Positions 32,965 through 43,239 of a stretch of DNA of 64,000 nucleotides are shown here, piece after piece; position 1 is the first letter of the stretch, and every line of letters begins with the position of its first letter. A program made the translations under genes and the position numbers. The notes below the pieces were generated by a model. It saw nothing but the letters and a program-made list of their open reading frames with translations. It was not told where the DNA came from and ran no database searches. Origin of the DNA: Allacma fusca (taxonomy: Eukaryota > Arthropoda > Collembola > Symphypleona > Sminthuridae); the NCBI GenBank assembly GCA_947179485.1, contig OX359250.1, positions 22,632,887-22,696,886 of the forward strand, in the 5' to 3' direction.

Positions 32965-34395
32965 AATTATTCGAAGGTATGATTTCTTCGAATCAGGGCC
33001 AAATTATACCCATTTTGACGGATGTATTCCGCCATAAACTGCTTCTCTGGTTTAGTGAACCGTGTTTCAGGAGAACTCCCAAGACCAATGAAGCGATCGC
33101 CAAACTGTTGAAATCGTAGTTCTGCCTCCGCTGAACACGTCCTAAGGGTAATAAAATAAAGTTTTAAATTATTCAAATTACTTGGATTACTCAAATTCGC
33201 ATTGTTTTAATAAAACGAAATACTAACGTAGTTTAAAAAAAACTTACGCTGGAGATTTGAGTTCCCAAATGACAGCCAAAGAGGGATATTGGTAAGAAAC
33301 TCCCTCATGCTTACGTTGTATTATGTGATAAACGAACCGGTACAGGTAGGCAAGCAAGTAGTAGAGAGGAATGTGATGACCCATAGGAGTGTAGCTGTTG
33401 TCTTCTAATTCTGTGGAATGCAAGTTTCCATCAGGTCCAGACATCAATGAATGAAAGTTGAGCTGGATTAGTTCAAAGTTGGTATAGGTTTGATGCGTAC
33501 TCTTGATCAGGTTTGCAGCAACTTGCATAATCTCTAGTATCTTGGTACGAGATTCCATGTTAACAGTAGAGACTGGTACAACGTAGCTTGTCTGAGATAG
33601 TTGTTATAGTGTAAGAATGCACGTTCGTAGGATCCCGAGGGATGGAAGGTCAACTGAAAGTTCTTTGCTCTTCTACATCTAAACGGTACGGTGGGAGCTA
33701 CTCCTCCTTGATCAGGCAATTCCAGACAATATGGAAACTCGACAGAAGTATACAGAATTGACGTGTGTATCTCCCCAGGGAAAGAATAATGACTGAAACA
33801 TGTAAAAGAACCTTTTTTGAAAAACCTTACATAGATTGTGGGGACCACACGAAAGAAGACAATAATAGCGTAGGGTTCCTTAGTTGAAGTCCTTCGCCTT
33901 GGTAATCATTTGCAGTCAGGACCCTCACGTCTTCCATCCACTTTTCAAAACAGTGGAGAAAGACACAGATCCAAGAATCCTTGGATAGGTATACTATTTT
34001 GAACATGAAACTAATTGCCTAAATAATTACCAAAAAATTAATTGCCTAATGGTGTATATTTTNNNNNNNNNNNNNNNNNNNNNNNNNNNNNNNNNNNNNN
34101 NNNNNNNNNNNNNNNNNNNNNNNNNNNNNNNNNNNNNNNNNNNNNNNNNNNNNNNNNNNNNNNNNNNNNNNNNNNNNNNNNNNNNNNNNNNNNNNNNNNN
34201 NNNNNNNNNNNNNNNNNNNNNNNNNNNNNNNNNNNNNNNNNNNNNNNNNNNNNNNNNNNNNNGGACCTCGTGGATCGCCTGAACTCAGAATCAATCCGAG
34301 TCTCAAGATCGGACCCAAGAATGTTCTGCGTGTCTTCTTCTAATACTTGTTGTTGAGTTCGTCTATTTCGTTTAGTAATGATTACCACTTCCATT
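32965..34395 (-). CDS. Unidentified multi-exon gene interrupted by assembly gap
   Basis: The probable first exon opens at ATG 34395 (MEVVIITKRNRRTQQQVLEE, Arg/Gln-rich, then DLETRIDSEFRRSTRS) and runs into the gap. Further exons: about 33995-33838 (YLSKDSWICVFLHCFEKWME, DYQGEGLQLRNPTLLLSSFV), a 38-bp intron GTAAGG...TTTCAG, then 33799-33570 (HYSFPGEIHTSILYTSVEFP, PFRCRRAKNFQLTFHPSGSY). A frameshift near 33590 leads into MESRTKILEIMQVAANLIKS and YYLLAYLYRFVYHIIQRKHE, ending at GTAAG (33246). A last exon, 33142-32965, reads TCSAEAELRFQQFGDRFIGL to RNHTFE and a stop. The protein looks globular and not transposase-like; no domain is recognised. The 38-bp intron is very short. Confidence 0.45.
34008..34062 (-). 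repeat. Inverted repeat arm 2, abutting the gap
   Basis: Reverse complement of 32863-32917 over about 55 bp; it ends exactly at the N run. Confidence 0.8.
34063..34262. other. Assembly gap (200 N)
   Basis: Exactly 200 N, so probably a placeholder of unknown true length. It separates the first exon from the rest of the gene on the minus strand. Confidence 0.95.
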
Positions 34396-34479
34396 GTGGG
34401 TTTCAGTAGGGCGTCTCTATATGATTGTGGTCGCACGTTTTCACTTTGGGCATTTTTCTTGTGATATGAACATAGGAAT

Positions 34480-35288
34480 CCTGGGGCCCATTCCACCAAA
34501 CCGACTTCGCGCTTCGCACTTTGCGCTTTGCACTTTGCGAGAAATGCGAAGTGCAGAGCGCGAATCGTTCCACAATGAAAAACAAACCTCTTCGTATTCG
34601 CTGCTCTGCATTGCAAAGTGGGACGAACTACGAGCGGCACGATTACTTCATTTGAATAGTTGCGACCGTTAAGTTGTCTCAATGAATATTTTCCATGTTA
34701 CGTAAGAATACACTTAAATATTATCCCTGCATGTCTTCATACTAAATTTCCCTGAAACACATCAACACTAATAAACAAGGCTTTCATTATTTCATCGCAA
34801 ACTGTATCCAGAACGCTAATTATGCATGAGTTACATCATTTTAGTAATAAATTGTATGTCTGAAACGTGTTAATGAACGATTTACCCAAAGTTAGAATTT
34901 AATCATGGTTGATAAAAGATGACAATCATATTAGCCACACTGTAATAAATATTCAACGGCGTACAAAATAAAAAACTTGTAGTTATTATTACATAAATTT
35001 TATTTACTAAAAATACAATAAAAAAATATTCCTGGATCAGATGGTTTAAAATGAGTGGAAAATAAACTGCAAAGTCGACGAAGCATTTGCAGCGAGAGCC
35101 GCAAAGTGGGAGGAACTTTAAGCTTTGCATTTGCATTGGTAAGTGTGGTGTAACAGAACACGAAAAGTTACCTCTGCAAAGTTTGCACTTTACACTTCGC
35201 GTCTTCTCCGAGCGAAGCGAGTCGGTGGAACGCTCGCTTCGCATTTTGACTTGCAAAGCGCAAAACGGATGGTGGAATTGGTCCCTGT
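34480..35288. mobile_element. Word-repeat element P (ttgcgcttcgc), hAT-like ends
   Basis: Left CTGGGGCCCATTCCACCA and right (reverse complement) CAGGGACCAATTCCACCA are imperfect inverted ends. Subterminal DNA on both sides is built from 'gcgaagtgcaaagcgc' variants. The core (34680-35080) is AT-rich and unique. No matching 8-bp flanks were found, so superfamily assignment is tentative. Confidence 0.6.
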
Positions 35289-35649
35289 TATCTAGTTCTT
35301 TCACTGGAGTAAGGTCTATCAATGTCTTCTTTGGAGGAAATGGTGACGTAAATGTTTGCGAAAATTTACTGAGAACAAAATTACCGCGGACAAGATTTAT
35401 GGGACCAAAATCACTAAAGACAAGATTAGTGTGGTTTAGCGAAGCTCATATGTGCACACAAGTTTTTAGACTCCTTTTAACTATTAAAACTTCCGCTCAG
35501 CACCCTTCCCCGACCAGCATCCCACTCTGGCAGTGCTTCCTCTACCTTGCACCAGTGGAGAGGATGTGAACTAAAGTGAGGGAGACAGTATAAGGCTAAG
35601 CTTCTTGTATTCAGTAGACTTTTCCCACCATCACAACTAAGTTGAATTA

Positions 35650-37035
35650 TGTTTTTCATTTTATTGAGTTATCCCGCTATCCTCAGTGTTCCATTGAGTG
35701 ATCCCACATCCCATCCCGCCATCCCGAATTTCATTGAGTCGTCCCGTATTCCAAACCCGCAGTGTTTTATTAAGTGATCCCGCATTTTATCGAGTCATCC
35801 CGCATCCCATCCCGCAGTGTTTCATTGAGTGATCCCACATCCCATCCCGCCATCCCGCATTTTATTGAGTCGTCCCGCATCCCATCCAGCAGTGTTTCAT
35901 TGAGTGATCCCACATCCCATCCCGCATTTTATTGAGTCGTCCCGCATTCCATCCCGCAGTGTTTCACTGAGTGATCCCACATCCCATCCCGCCAACCCGC
36001 ATTTTATTGAGTTGTCCCGCTTTCCATCCCGCAGTGTTTCATTGAGTGATCCCACATCCCATCCCGCCGTCCCGCATTTTATTGAGTCGTCCCGCATCCC
36101 ATCCCGCAGTGTTTCATTGAGTGATCCCACATCCCATCCCGCATTAAATTGAGTAGTCCCGCATCCCATCCCGCAGTGTTTCATTCATGCTTGCAACTTC
36201 GAGGTAAAATTCCATTCAAGTTCAAATCCATATCCATGGATTCCAAACAAATTCAGTTCAGTTCGCCGTGAAAATACAAATAAGACGTTTAATCAAGTTC
36301 ACGGTAATTTGTTTTACCGCCCATTCAGTTCAGTTCTTTTTTTTTGCAATTATATCAGTTCAGTACAAGTTCAGTTAAATCAATTAGTCGTTCAATTCAG
36401 CTCATTTTTAATAATTATTTATTTAATTCTGCATTTAAATATTTAAACGGGGAACGAATCCCGTTTTCAGTATTGTCGAAAAATGCTATTCATTGTCTGG
36501 TTTAATTTTATTTTCTAGTCTTAGGTAAGCTAAATAAATAATATAAGCTACTGCCCCATTTTGAAATAGTTTAAATAAAAGTAGTATTTTATCAAAAATT
36601 ACTTTGAGGTGGGATTATCGGGGACATTAATGCAAACTTAACAATTATTATTGCACGCTGAACTGATCGCTAATAATTGAAGTTCATTTAAACTGAAAAA
36701 TAATTCAATTCACATTCAGTCATTTATTCTATTAATTTATTTCCGTTCATTCAAGTTCACTCAAAATGTTCAATATTCTTGAAAGTTCAGTTCAGGAACT
36801 AGTTTACTGAACTAACTTGTTGCAAGCATGGTTTCATTGTGTGATCCTACATCCCATCCTGCATTCCATCCCGCAGTATTACATTGAGTCGTCCCGCACC
36901 CCATCCCTCAGTGTTTCATTGAGTGATCCCGCATCCCATCCCGCATCCCGCCATCCCGCATTTTATTGAGTCGCCCCACCATCCCGCATTTTATTGAGTC
37001 ATCCCGCCATCCCGCATTTTATTGAAGCCCTGAAA
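35650..37035. repeat. Word array O (tcccgcatcccat / cattttattgagt)
   Basis: Irregular ~60-bp units, 'cagtgtttcattgagtgatc' then 'cccacatcccatcccgcc' then 'atcccgcattttattgagtc', run from about 35660 to 36185 and resume at 36831-37025. The hAT element H splits them. The right edge, reversed, begins CAGGGCTTCAATAAAATGCG, a hAT-like terminus; the left terminus was not found. Apparent ORFs here are repeat artefacts. Confidence 0.75.
36186..36830. mobile_element. hAT MITE H, gttcagtt words (645 bp)
   Basis: Inverted ends CATGCTTGCAAC with exact 8-bp duplication GTTTCATT (36178-36185, 36831-36838). The interior has 'agttcagttca' and 'attcaagttc' words flanking an AT-rich core. It sits inside the O array, whose unit supplies the target sequence 'gtttcatt'. 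Confidence 0.88.
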
Positions 37036-37410
37036 AAAAGCAAATTAGATTTTTTTTCAAATTAGCTTATTATTAAAGGAATTTCTAAACATTTAATACT
37101 CTTACATTAATTGCCATAAAGGACGCTTACCTGATTGTTGAATAATTATGTTGGATTTTTTACTTCATATCTTTACACATATGCCATAAAAATCGACTGA
37201 TATTAATGTTTTTTCCATAATCGGATTAATTTACGATACCGTACATTAAAAATATTACCGGAGTTTTTCCACTTTACGGTAACGGTAATTACGGCATTTT
37301 AAACATGAACGTTATGAACATGTCTAGTTCGAACAGCAGTATTAAATCCCGAGAGATAATTCTCACATTTCCTCTTTGCTCTACCTTTTTCCATAAACGA
37401 GTCTGTAGAA

Positions 37411-38045
37411 TTAGTTCAAGATCTTAAGAATTAGCTAAAGTTCAGAAGAATTAGCTAAAGTTCAGAAGAAATAGCTAAAGTTCAGAATAATTAGCTAAAG
37501 TTCATAAGAATTAGCTAAAGTTCATAAGAATTAGCTAAAGTTCATAAGAATTAGCTAAAGTTCATAAGAATTAGCTAAAGTTCATAAGAATTAGCTAAAG
37601 TTCATAAGAATTAGCTAAAGTTCATAAGAATTAGCTAAAGTTCATAAGAATTAGCTAAAGTTCATAAGAATTAGCTAAAGTTCATAAGAATTAGCTAAAG
37701 TTCATAAGAATTAGCTAAAGTTCATAAGAATTAGCTAAAGTTCAGAAGAATTAGCTAAAGTTCAGAAGAATTAGCTAAAGTTCAGAAGAATTAGCTAAAG
37801 TTCAGAAGAATTAGCTAAAGTTCAGAAGAATTAGCTAAAGTTCAGAAGAATTAGCTAAAGTTCAGAAGAATTAGCTAAAGTTCAGAAGAATTAGCTAAAG
37901 TTCAGAAGAATTAGCTAAAGTTCATAAGAATTAGCTAAAGTTCATAAGAATTAGCTAAAGTTCAGAAGAATTAGCTAAAGTTCAGAAGAATTAGCTAAAG
38001 TTCAGAAGAATTAGCTAAAGTTCAGAAGAATTAGCTAAAGGTCTC
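37411..38045 (+). repeat. 20-bp tandem array, about 31 units
   Basis: The unit is 'aattagctaaagttcataag' with a single G/T variant (ttcagaag or ttcataag). The variants occur in blocks: roughly 12 consecutive T units (37501-37740), 9 G units (37741-37920), 2 T, then at least 4 G. There are no spacers, so it is not CRISPR-like. The clean 20-bp periodicity suggests recent expansion by slippage or unequal exchange. Confidence 0.95.
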
Positions 38046-38282
38046 AAGAATTAAGTTAATGTTTGAACGTCTTAACTGGGTGATGCTGAACTAAGGGACT
38101 GGACTGGATGGGATAACTATTTGAGGCGACGAAACCAAATGGAAAACATTTTTCAAGGGACAAATAATTGACTGGGCAACTTTTTGACGAGACCGGGCAA
38201 ATAATTCACTGCACAACTTTTCCACGGATCAGGACAATATTCCACGTGATAGGACTTCTAGCACTTCTCACGCCATTGGTGG

Positions 38283-38660
38283 GTAATTAGTTATACCTAG
38301 CTCTCACCTCACGAGGTTAGCAGTTAAGTCTATTGCACTCGCCATGACCTAAACCTTCAAGATAAGCGACGCTTCTACTCGCTCTCAGACTCGAGGGGCG
38401 AGAGTGAGTGCTTGTTGTTAAGAGTAGACCGTAACGGGTCCGTGATAGCAAGATTGCAATGCACTGGCAGTTAGGCCGTACTTATGGACTCATGAGGCCG
38501 AGGGAGAGTCCTTATGATTTATATTAGGCCCTCACGAGTCTGAGTGCGAGTTCCAGCGCGAAGTATCGTGAGGGTTACGGGTGAGAGCGAGTGCGACAAG
38601 ATTTTTTTACATACCTCGTGAGGTGAGGGCGAGGGATTAAAAAAAAGCCCATCTATGTAT
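38283..38660. mobile_element. Word-repeat element M (tcacctcacgagg)
   Basis: CTCACCTCACGAGG near 38303 and its complement CCTCGTGAGGTGAG near 38613 form inverted subterminal blocks. Between them lie 'gagagcgagtg', 'gactcgagg' and 'cctcacgagtct' words in both directions. Exact termini and target duplication are not resolved. Confidence 0.5.
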
Positions 38661-38701
38661 AAAACCATAGCTGTTCGCGAGCTCCCCAAGTCCAGTCTAG
38701 T

Positions 38702-38900
38702 CAGGGTTGGCAAGTGGCAAGAATTGGCCTGGTCAATATTGGGTAAAATCCGGTACTAACCGGCTTGGTCCGGTTGGATAGATTGGCATAAAATGGCCAT
38801 AATTAATAGTATCCAAATAGATCCACCTTCCAATAACAACCGGTTTTAACCAAAAAGTACCACCGGCTTGGCTAATACTACGCATGCATGGACAGAAATG
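38702..38900 (+). mobile_element. hAT family E, truncated copy
   Basis: It starts CAGGGTTGGCAAGTGGCAAG, as does the complete copy at 41035, and follows it through 'ggcctggtca', 'aatccggt..taaccggcttgg' and 'ggcttggctaatac'. The right terminus is missing. Confidence 0.65.
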
Positions 38901-39504
38901 AATAAAATCCACAATGGCTAAAGGAAAACACCTTTTTAACAATTGTTTGATGGAACGTCTAATTCAGTCGATTCAAGATGTCGATCGTTTGTTGTACTGG
39001 CAATAACGCGTTTGTTTTTTGTTATCACTTTTATATATTTTTCGGTTTCATCTGTTTCTGGGAGGATTTTGTGACCTGTTCTGGATTATTATTGCTAGTT
39101 TATCAATTTTTGGCAGTTTCGGTATTTTCCTCGACGGTGATTTTACTGTAAGTGAAATAAGTATGTGCAGATTTTCGTTCTGGTTTTTGGGAACTCATTT
39201 TACCACAAAAACAAGGTTTTGTTTCAGATTGTCCTAGTGATGAGATAAATCAATCAATGTAAATTTGATTGTTGCATAATGACGAGATACGAAACGGTCG
39301 CATATTAGAAATGAAAAGAATGCTGAAAATGGCATCTCAGAGTGCCCCAGACGATCCTCGTACATTAAATTACTACATAGGCATGTGTTCCTGGCAGTTG
39401 ATTGATTTGAGCAAAATACATGGACGTTGTGCTCGCAGGGTTTAGAATTCAGGAAATGGTTTTACTCAAGATTTTGAAAAGAAGACTTGAATAGAGTTAA
39501 TTAT

Positions 39505-39660
39505 TTTTTACAGTCGAGTCCAAGTCTATTCCTAGGAATTTTTAGCCGTTCAAGTCTAGTCCACTCTTAGTCTAAATTTTCACGTGTCTTTGGAGTCCAG
39601 TCTAGTCTAATCATTTTCGAAAAATAATGCCAAAAGTCCAGTCAATTCTAGTCAGCTATC
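39505..39660. repeat. Word region L (agtccagtctagtc)
   Basis: Variants of 'caagtctagtcc' recur eight or more times. A matching word run also occurs at 38689-38701, just left of the truncated E element, so L may once have spanned that insertion. Confidence 0.45.
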
Positions 39661-39805
39661 TCTACATTATAACGACCACTTGATGGGGTCTGTGGGTATT
39701 CAAATTGCGCGGTCTACTGTTAAATTAAGCGCGCAGGATTTAGGGATACAATAAGTCTCGACGACTGGGCTTGATTCGTAAGCCGTTTAGCCATTTCACT
39801 ATACA

Positions 39806-40066
39806 GTAAGCTACTATGTAGTATACTATTTCACTATATAGCCAAGCAAGCCGGTGGTATATACAGCAAGCAAACCGAGAAGCACAGCGAGCTGAGCGAG
39901 CTAAAACTCTGTCGCAGAGGAGAGCTTTTTCAGCTCGCTGTGCTGTGCTTCTCGGCGTCCTAGGCTCGCTTTTGAAGTTGGCTATTTGCTTGCTGTATAT
40001 ACCAAGGGCTTTATTCGATATGTAATGAAGTAGTATACTACATATAGCAGCTTGCTATATAATGGA
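39806..40066. mobile_element. Foldback element (long imperfect hairpin)
   Basis: Left-arm blocks 'tgtagtatacta', 'ggtatatacagcaagcaaa' and 'gagaagcacagcgagctg' recur in reverse complement order on the right arm (39929-40045), around a loop near 39905-39925. It could form a stem of over 100 bp with bulges. Confidence 0.75.
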
Positions 40067-40076
40067 ATGAGCTAAT

Positions 40077-40580
40077 ACTAGGAAAATCCCGAGCAGTAAT
40101 GATGTCCGCTGGGGATACCGTCGCTCAGGACGGACGGCAAAAATCGGGACGGGATAGGGACTTTGAGACGGATTCGGTTCTAACAATTAAGAGAGGAGAG
40201 GGACTGAGGCGGGATCGAGACGTTCACCGTAAAATAAATTAATAATAGGGACGAACACTTCGGACGTTTCGATTTAATCCAGTCACCGCCACTCTCACTA
40301 TTTACTATCTCATTCATTTACATGTGCTGTATACTGTACATATGCAGCAATGAATATAACAATGGTGGATACCAGGAGTGGTTGTGAAATGGAGAGAGGG
40401 ATAGGATAGGGATACGGACGGGACGGGGACGTTCATTAACGACGTTAGCGCTGACTGGCCGTGACTGAGACTAGATCGTGTGGTGTTCAGGACGGATTGG
40501 AGAGACGTAAGGATTTGTGATTTGTGACTGATTGTGAGTGTTACCAGGGATATGGACGTACCTAGTAGGGATTTTCCCAT
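40077..40580. mobile_element. Word-repeat element N (gggacggga)
   Basis: TAGGAAAATCCCGAGCAG near 40077 and GGGATTTTCCC near 40568 are inverted. The interior and right flank (to about 40960) are rich in 'gggacggg', 'gagacgga' and 'gtgggattga' words. No target duplication was identified. Confidence 0.45.
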
Positions 40581-40737
40581 CCTTGCCGAGCAGCTCACAG
40601 GACGACTGACAAAAACATCAGTCCGGACGGATTGGTGTTGGGATTGACTATTTGAATGTACAGAGAAATTGAGACGGAGTGGGATTGACCCAAATATGTA
40701 GAAAACTGAGTGGGATTGATTATCAGAAATTACACCA

Positions 40738-40786
40738 CATTAATTTAATTAATTTAGTTAATTAAATTTAATTAAATTAATTAGAG
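40738..40786. repeat. aatta low-complexity tract
   Basis: Repeated aattaattta/ttaattaaat motifs. Confidence 0.8.
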
Positions 40787-41034
40787 GCGCTTTTTAAAAT
40801 TGGCCCGGTATGTATGCATGCGAGCGCAGCGTGTGAGATTGAGTGGGATTGACTATCAGGAGTGTGTGTGTGCATCAGAGGGATTGGGAGTTTTCTCTGT
40901 GGTACATAGAGTGATTGGGACGGAGTGTGAAATGAGGTGTCGAGATTGAATAGGGATTGTGAGTGTAAGAAGAGGGATATCCCTAACTTTAGAATGAGCG
41001 AGGCAATCTTTTTGCTGTATAATATAGGTATATA

Positions 41035-41433
41035 CAGGGTTGGCAAGTGGCAAGAAATGGCCTGGTCATTATTGGTTAAAATCCGGTTCTAACCGGCTTG
41101 GACCTGTTGTATAGGCTGGTTTAAAATGGTCATAATTAATACTATCCAAATAAATCCACTGTCCAATAAAAACCGGTTTCTACCATTTCTTGCCACTGGC
41201 TTGGCTAATATTATGCATGCATTAACAAAGGGTTGCCAAGTGGCAAGAAATGGCTATGTCATTATTGGTTAAAATCTGGTTCTAACCGGCCTGGAGCTGT
41301 TGTATAGATTGGTATAAAATGGCCATAATTAATATTATCCAAATAAATCCACTGTCCAATAAAAGCCGGTTGTTACCATTTCTTGCCACTGGCTTGGCCT
41401 TTATTGATAAAATCCGGTTTTTTTCCAACCCTG
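41035..41433. mobile_element. hAT MITE E, ccggtt/tggcaag words (399 bp)
   Basis: Inverted ends CAGGGTTGG and an exact 8-bp duplication GGTATATA (41027-41034, 41434-41441). The interior is itself a partial tandem: the block 'gttgccaagtggcaagaaat' at 41229 restarts the left-end sequence, so the element is two overlapping half copies. Confidence 0.88.
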
Positions 41434-41849
41434 GGTATATACCACCGGCTTATCCTCTATCCTCGCTACTAATTTGCAAGAGTGGACCATCTTCATCTTG
41501 GTGTATTACGGATTTGAGATATAAATTTAAGCGCGCAAAATAAATTATTTAAATTATTTTTAAATTATTAATGCATTATACAGTAACAAGGGTGGCGAAA
41601 TTGCCACGGGCGACCATCGACCACCAAGACAATCAATTATTATTTCAAATTAGAAGAGAAAATTATTGATAAAAAATATTAAAAAAATTATTAAGGCATT
41701 ATACAGTAGCAATACGTAAGTGCAGTTGCTGCTGATAGTACAAATGAAAGTGGCATGAAGGATAATTGTCGTGTAGAGTATTTAAACTCCATTAATCCTA
41801 ATGGAATGCCCTCTTTTTGATTTTTGTTAAAATTTAAATTGGATCGATT

Positions 41850-42163
41850 ATTACTCTACTCCGAAACTTAAATACTAAACGGGGTCTACCGAATTGTACA
41901 CGGCTGATTATGACAGACTTCAAGCAGAACATTATATTCGTAAAGGTTTTAACAGATTGGGCGAAAGGGAAACAATGTTTCATCCCCGAGTTACTTACAC
42001 TAACTTCAAATGACGGAGAATACCCATTTTTCTTATGAAGAAGACAATTTCCTGTTAAATTAAACTTCTCCATGACCATAACCAAGTCTAAGGTAAAAGG
42101 TTTAGTAAACTAGGCATTTGGTTATCAAAGCCTGTTTTTACTCATGGTAAAGCAATTACTATG
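41850..42163 (+). pseudogene. Helitron helicase C-terminal fragment 1
   Basis: Decayed frames give LLRNLNTKRGLPNCTRLIMT, KGKQCFIPELLTL, RRQFPVKLNFSMTITKS and LGIWLSKPVFTHG, which are the last conserved blocks of a Helitron/PIF1-type helicase. There is one stop before RRQFP and one frameshift near 42095. It runs directly into a second fragment that restarts at the same NLNTRRGL block. Confidence 0.7.
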
Positions 42164-42421
42164 CTTTCGAGAATTTGAACACAAGGAGAGGATTATGGAA
42201 TGATGTAATGCTAATAGGTAAGCACTTAGCTAATAACATCATTCACGTTGAAATATTGACAGGAAGTGCTCAAGGTGTTGTAGTGTTCATACCACAAATT
42301 GATTTGATTCCGTCTGACCCTGACGGCTGGCTTTTACTTTCCCGACCAGATTTTCGAATACTACCACCTACCACCTGACATACCACTTTACATACCACCT
42401 ACCGGCAGTCTTATATACCAC

Positions 42422-42845
42422 CTACTGTTTTGGTGGTATGTTTTGGTGGTATGTTGGTGGTGTGTTTTGGTGGTATGTTTTGGTGGTATGTTGGTGGTAT
42501 GTTGGTGGTATGTTGGTGGTGTGTTTTGGTGGTGTGTTTTGGTGGTATGTTTTGGTGGTATGTTGGTGGTATGTTTTGGTGGTATGTTGGTGGTATGTTT
42601 TGGTGGTATGTTGGTGGTATGTTTTGGTGGTATGTTGGTGGTGTGTTGGTGGTATGTTTTGGTGATATGTTGGTGGTATGTTTTGGTGGTATGTTGGTGG
42701 TATGTTTTGATGGTATGCTGGTGGTATATTTCAATGGTATGCTGGTGGTATATTTCAATGGTATGCTGGTGGTATATTTCAATGGTATGCTGGTGGTATA
42801 TTTCAATGGTATGCTGGTGGTACCTTTCGGTGGTATGTTTCTGTG
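42422..42845 (+). repeat. ggtggtatgtt(tt) tandem array in the MULE-like element
   Basis: Units of 11-14 bp alternate 'ttggtggtatgtt' with and without an extra 'ttt'. The right third changes to 'gctggtggtatatttcaatg' (21 bp, four units). The three open frames across it (His-Thr-Pro-Lys or Gly-Gly-Met-Leu-Val type) are repeat artefacts. Confidence 0.9.
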
Positions 42846-43239
42846 GTCTATTCATGTATTGTAAACGAGCAGCATAGCCACCGCCTGCGTCGGTGGAAGC
42901 ATGCTATGTAATGTAATGGGAGAGGACGCGGAGCGGCATTTCTAGCTCAAGCCAAAGCGTGCTGCGTTGCGTGCCGTGTGCTTGTACATACCAAAAGCGC
43001 TTTATGGCATTGTGTACTCGCAAGCCTAAAAAGTGCGCGTAGGAGAGAGCGAAGATTTAAAATGTCTCTCATCCTCATCTTCAAATTATAGTATTTAGAT
43101 CCCAACGTTGTTCTCTTAACTTCAAATCATCAAACGTATCTATATTTTTATATAGGGCCAGGGTATGTTTTCTCGATATCGTCCGAAATTTTTAAAAAAC
43201 TTGTTACCCCAGTTAGTTTCTTCTAAAGTCAATCTCAAC

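Noticed and set aside
34038..34682. 214-codon frame across the gap
   Set aside because: It is open only because the N run is translated as X; the right part belongs to element P.
35897..36184. 95-codon frame with repeated MRDDSIKCG units
   Set aside because: Translation of the O minisatellite; no start context or homology.
37411..38045. CRISPR-like array
   Set aside because: Units are directly adjacent with no spacers, and the DNA is eukaryotic; it is a plain 20-bp tandem repeat.
42388..42877. Long open frames rich in His-Thr-Pro-Lys or Gly-Gly-Met-Leu-Val
   Set aside because: All frames on both strands are open because the sequence is a short tandem repeat inside the MULE-like element.
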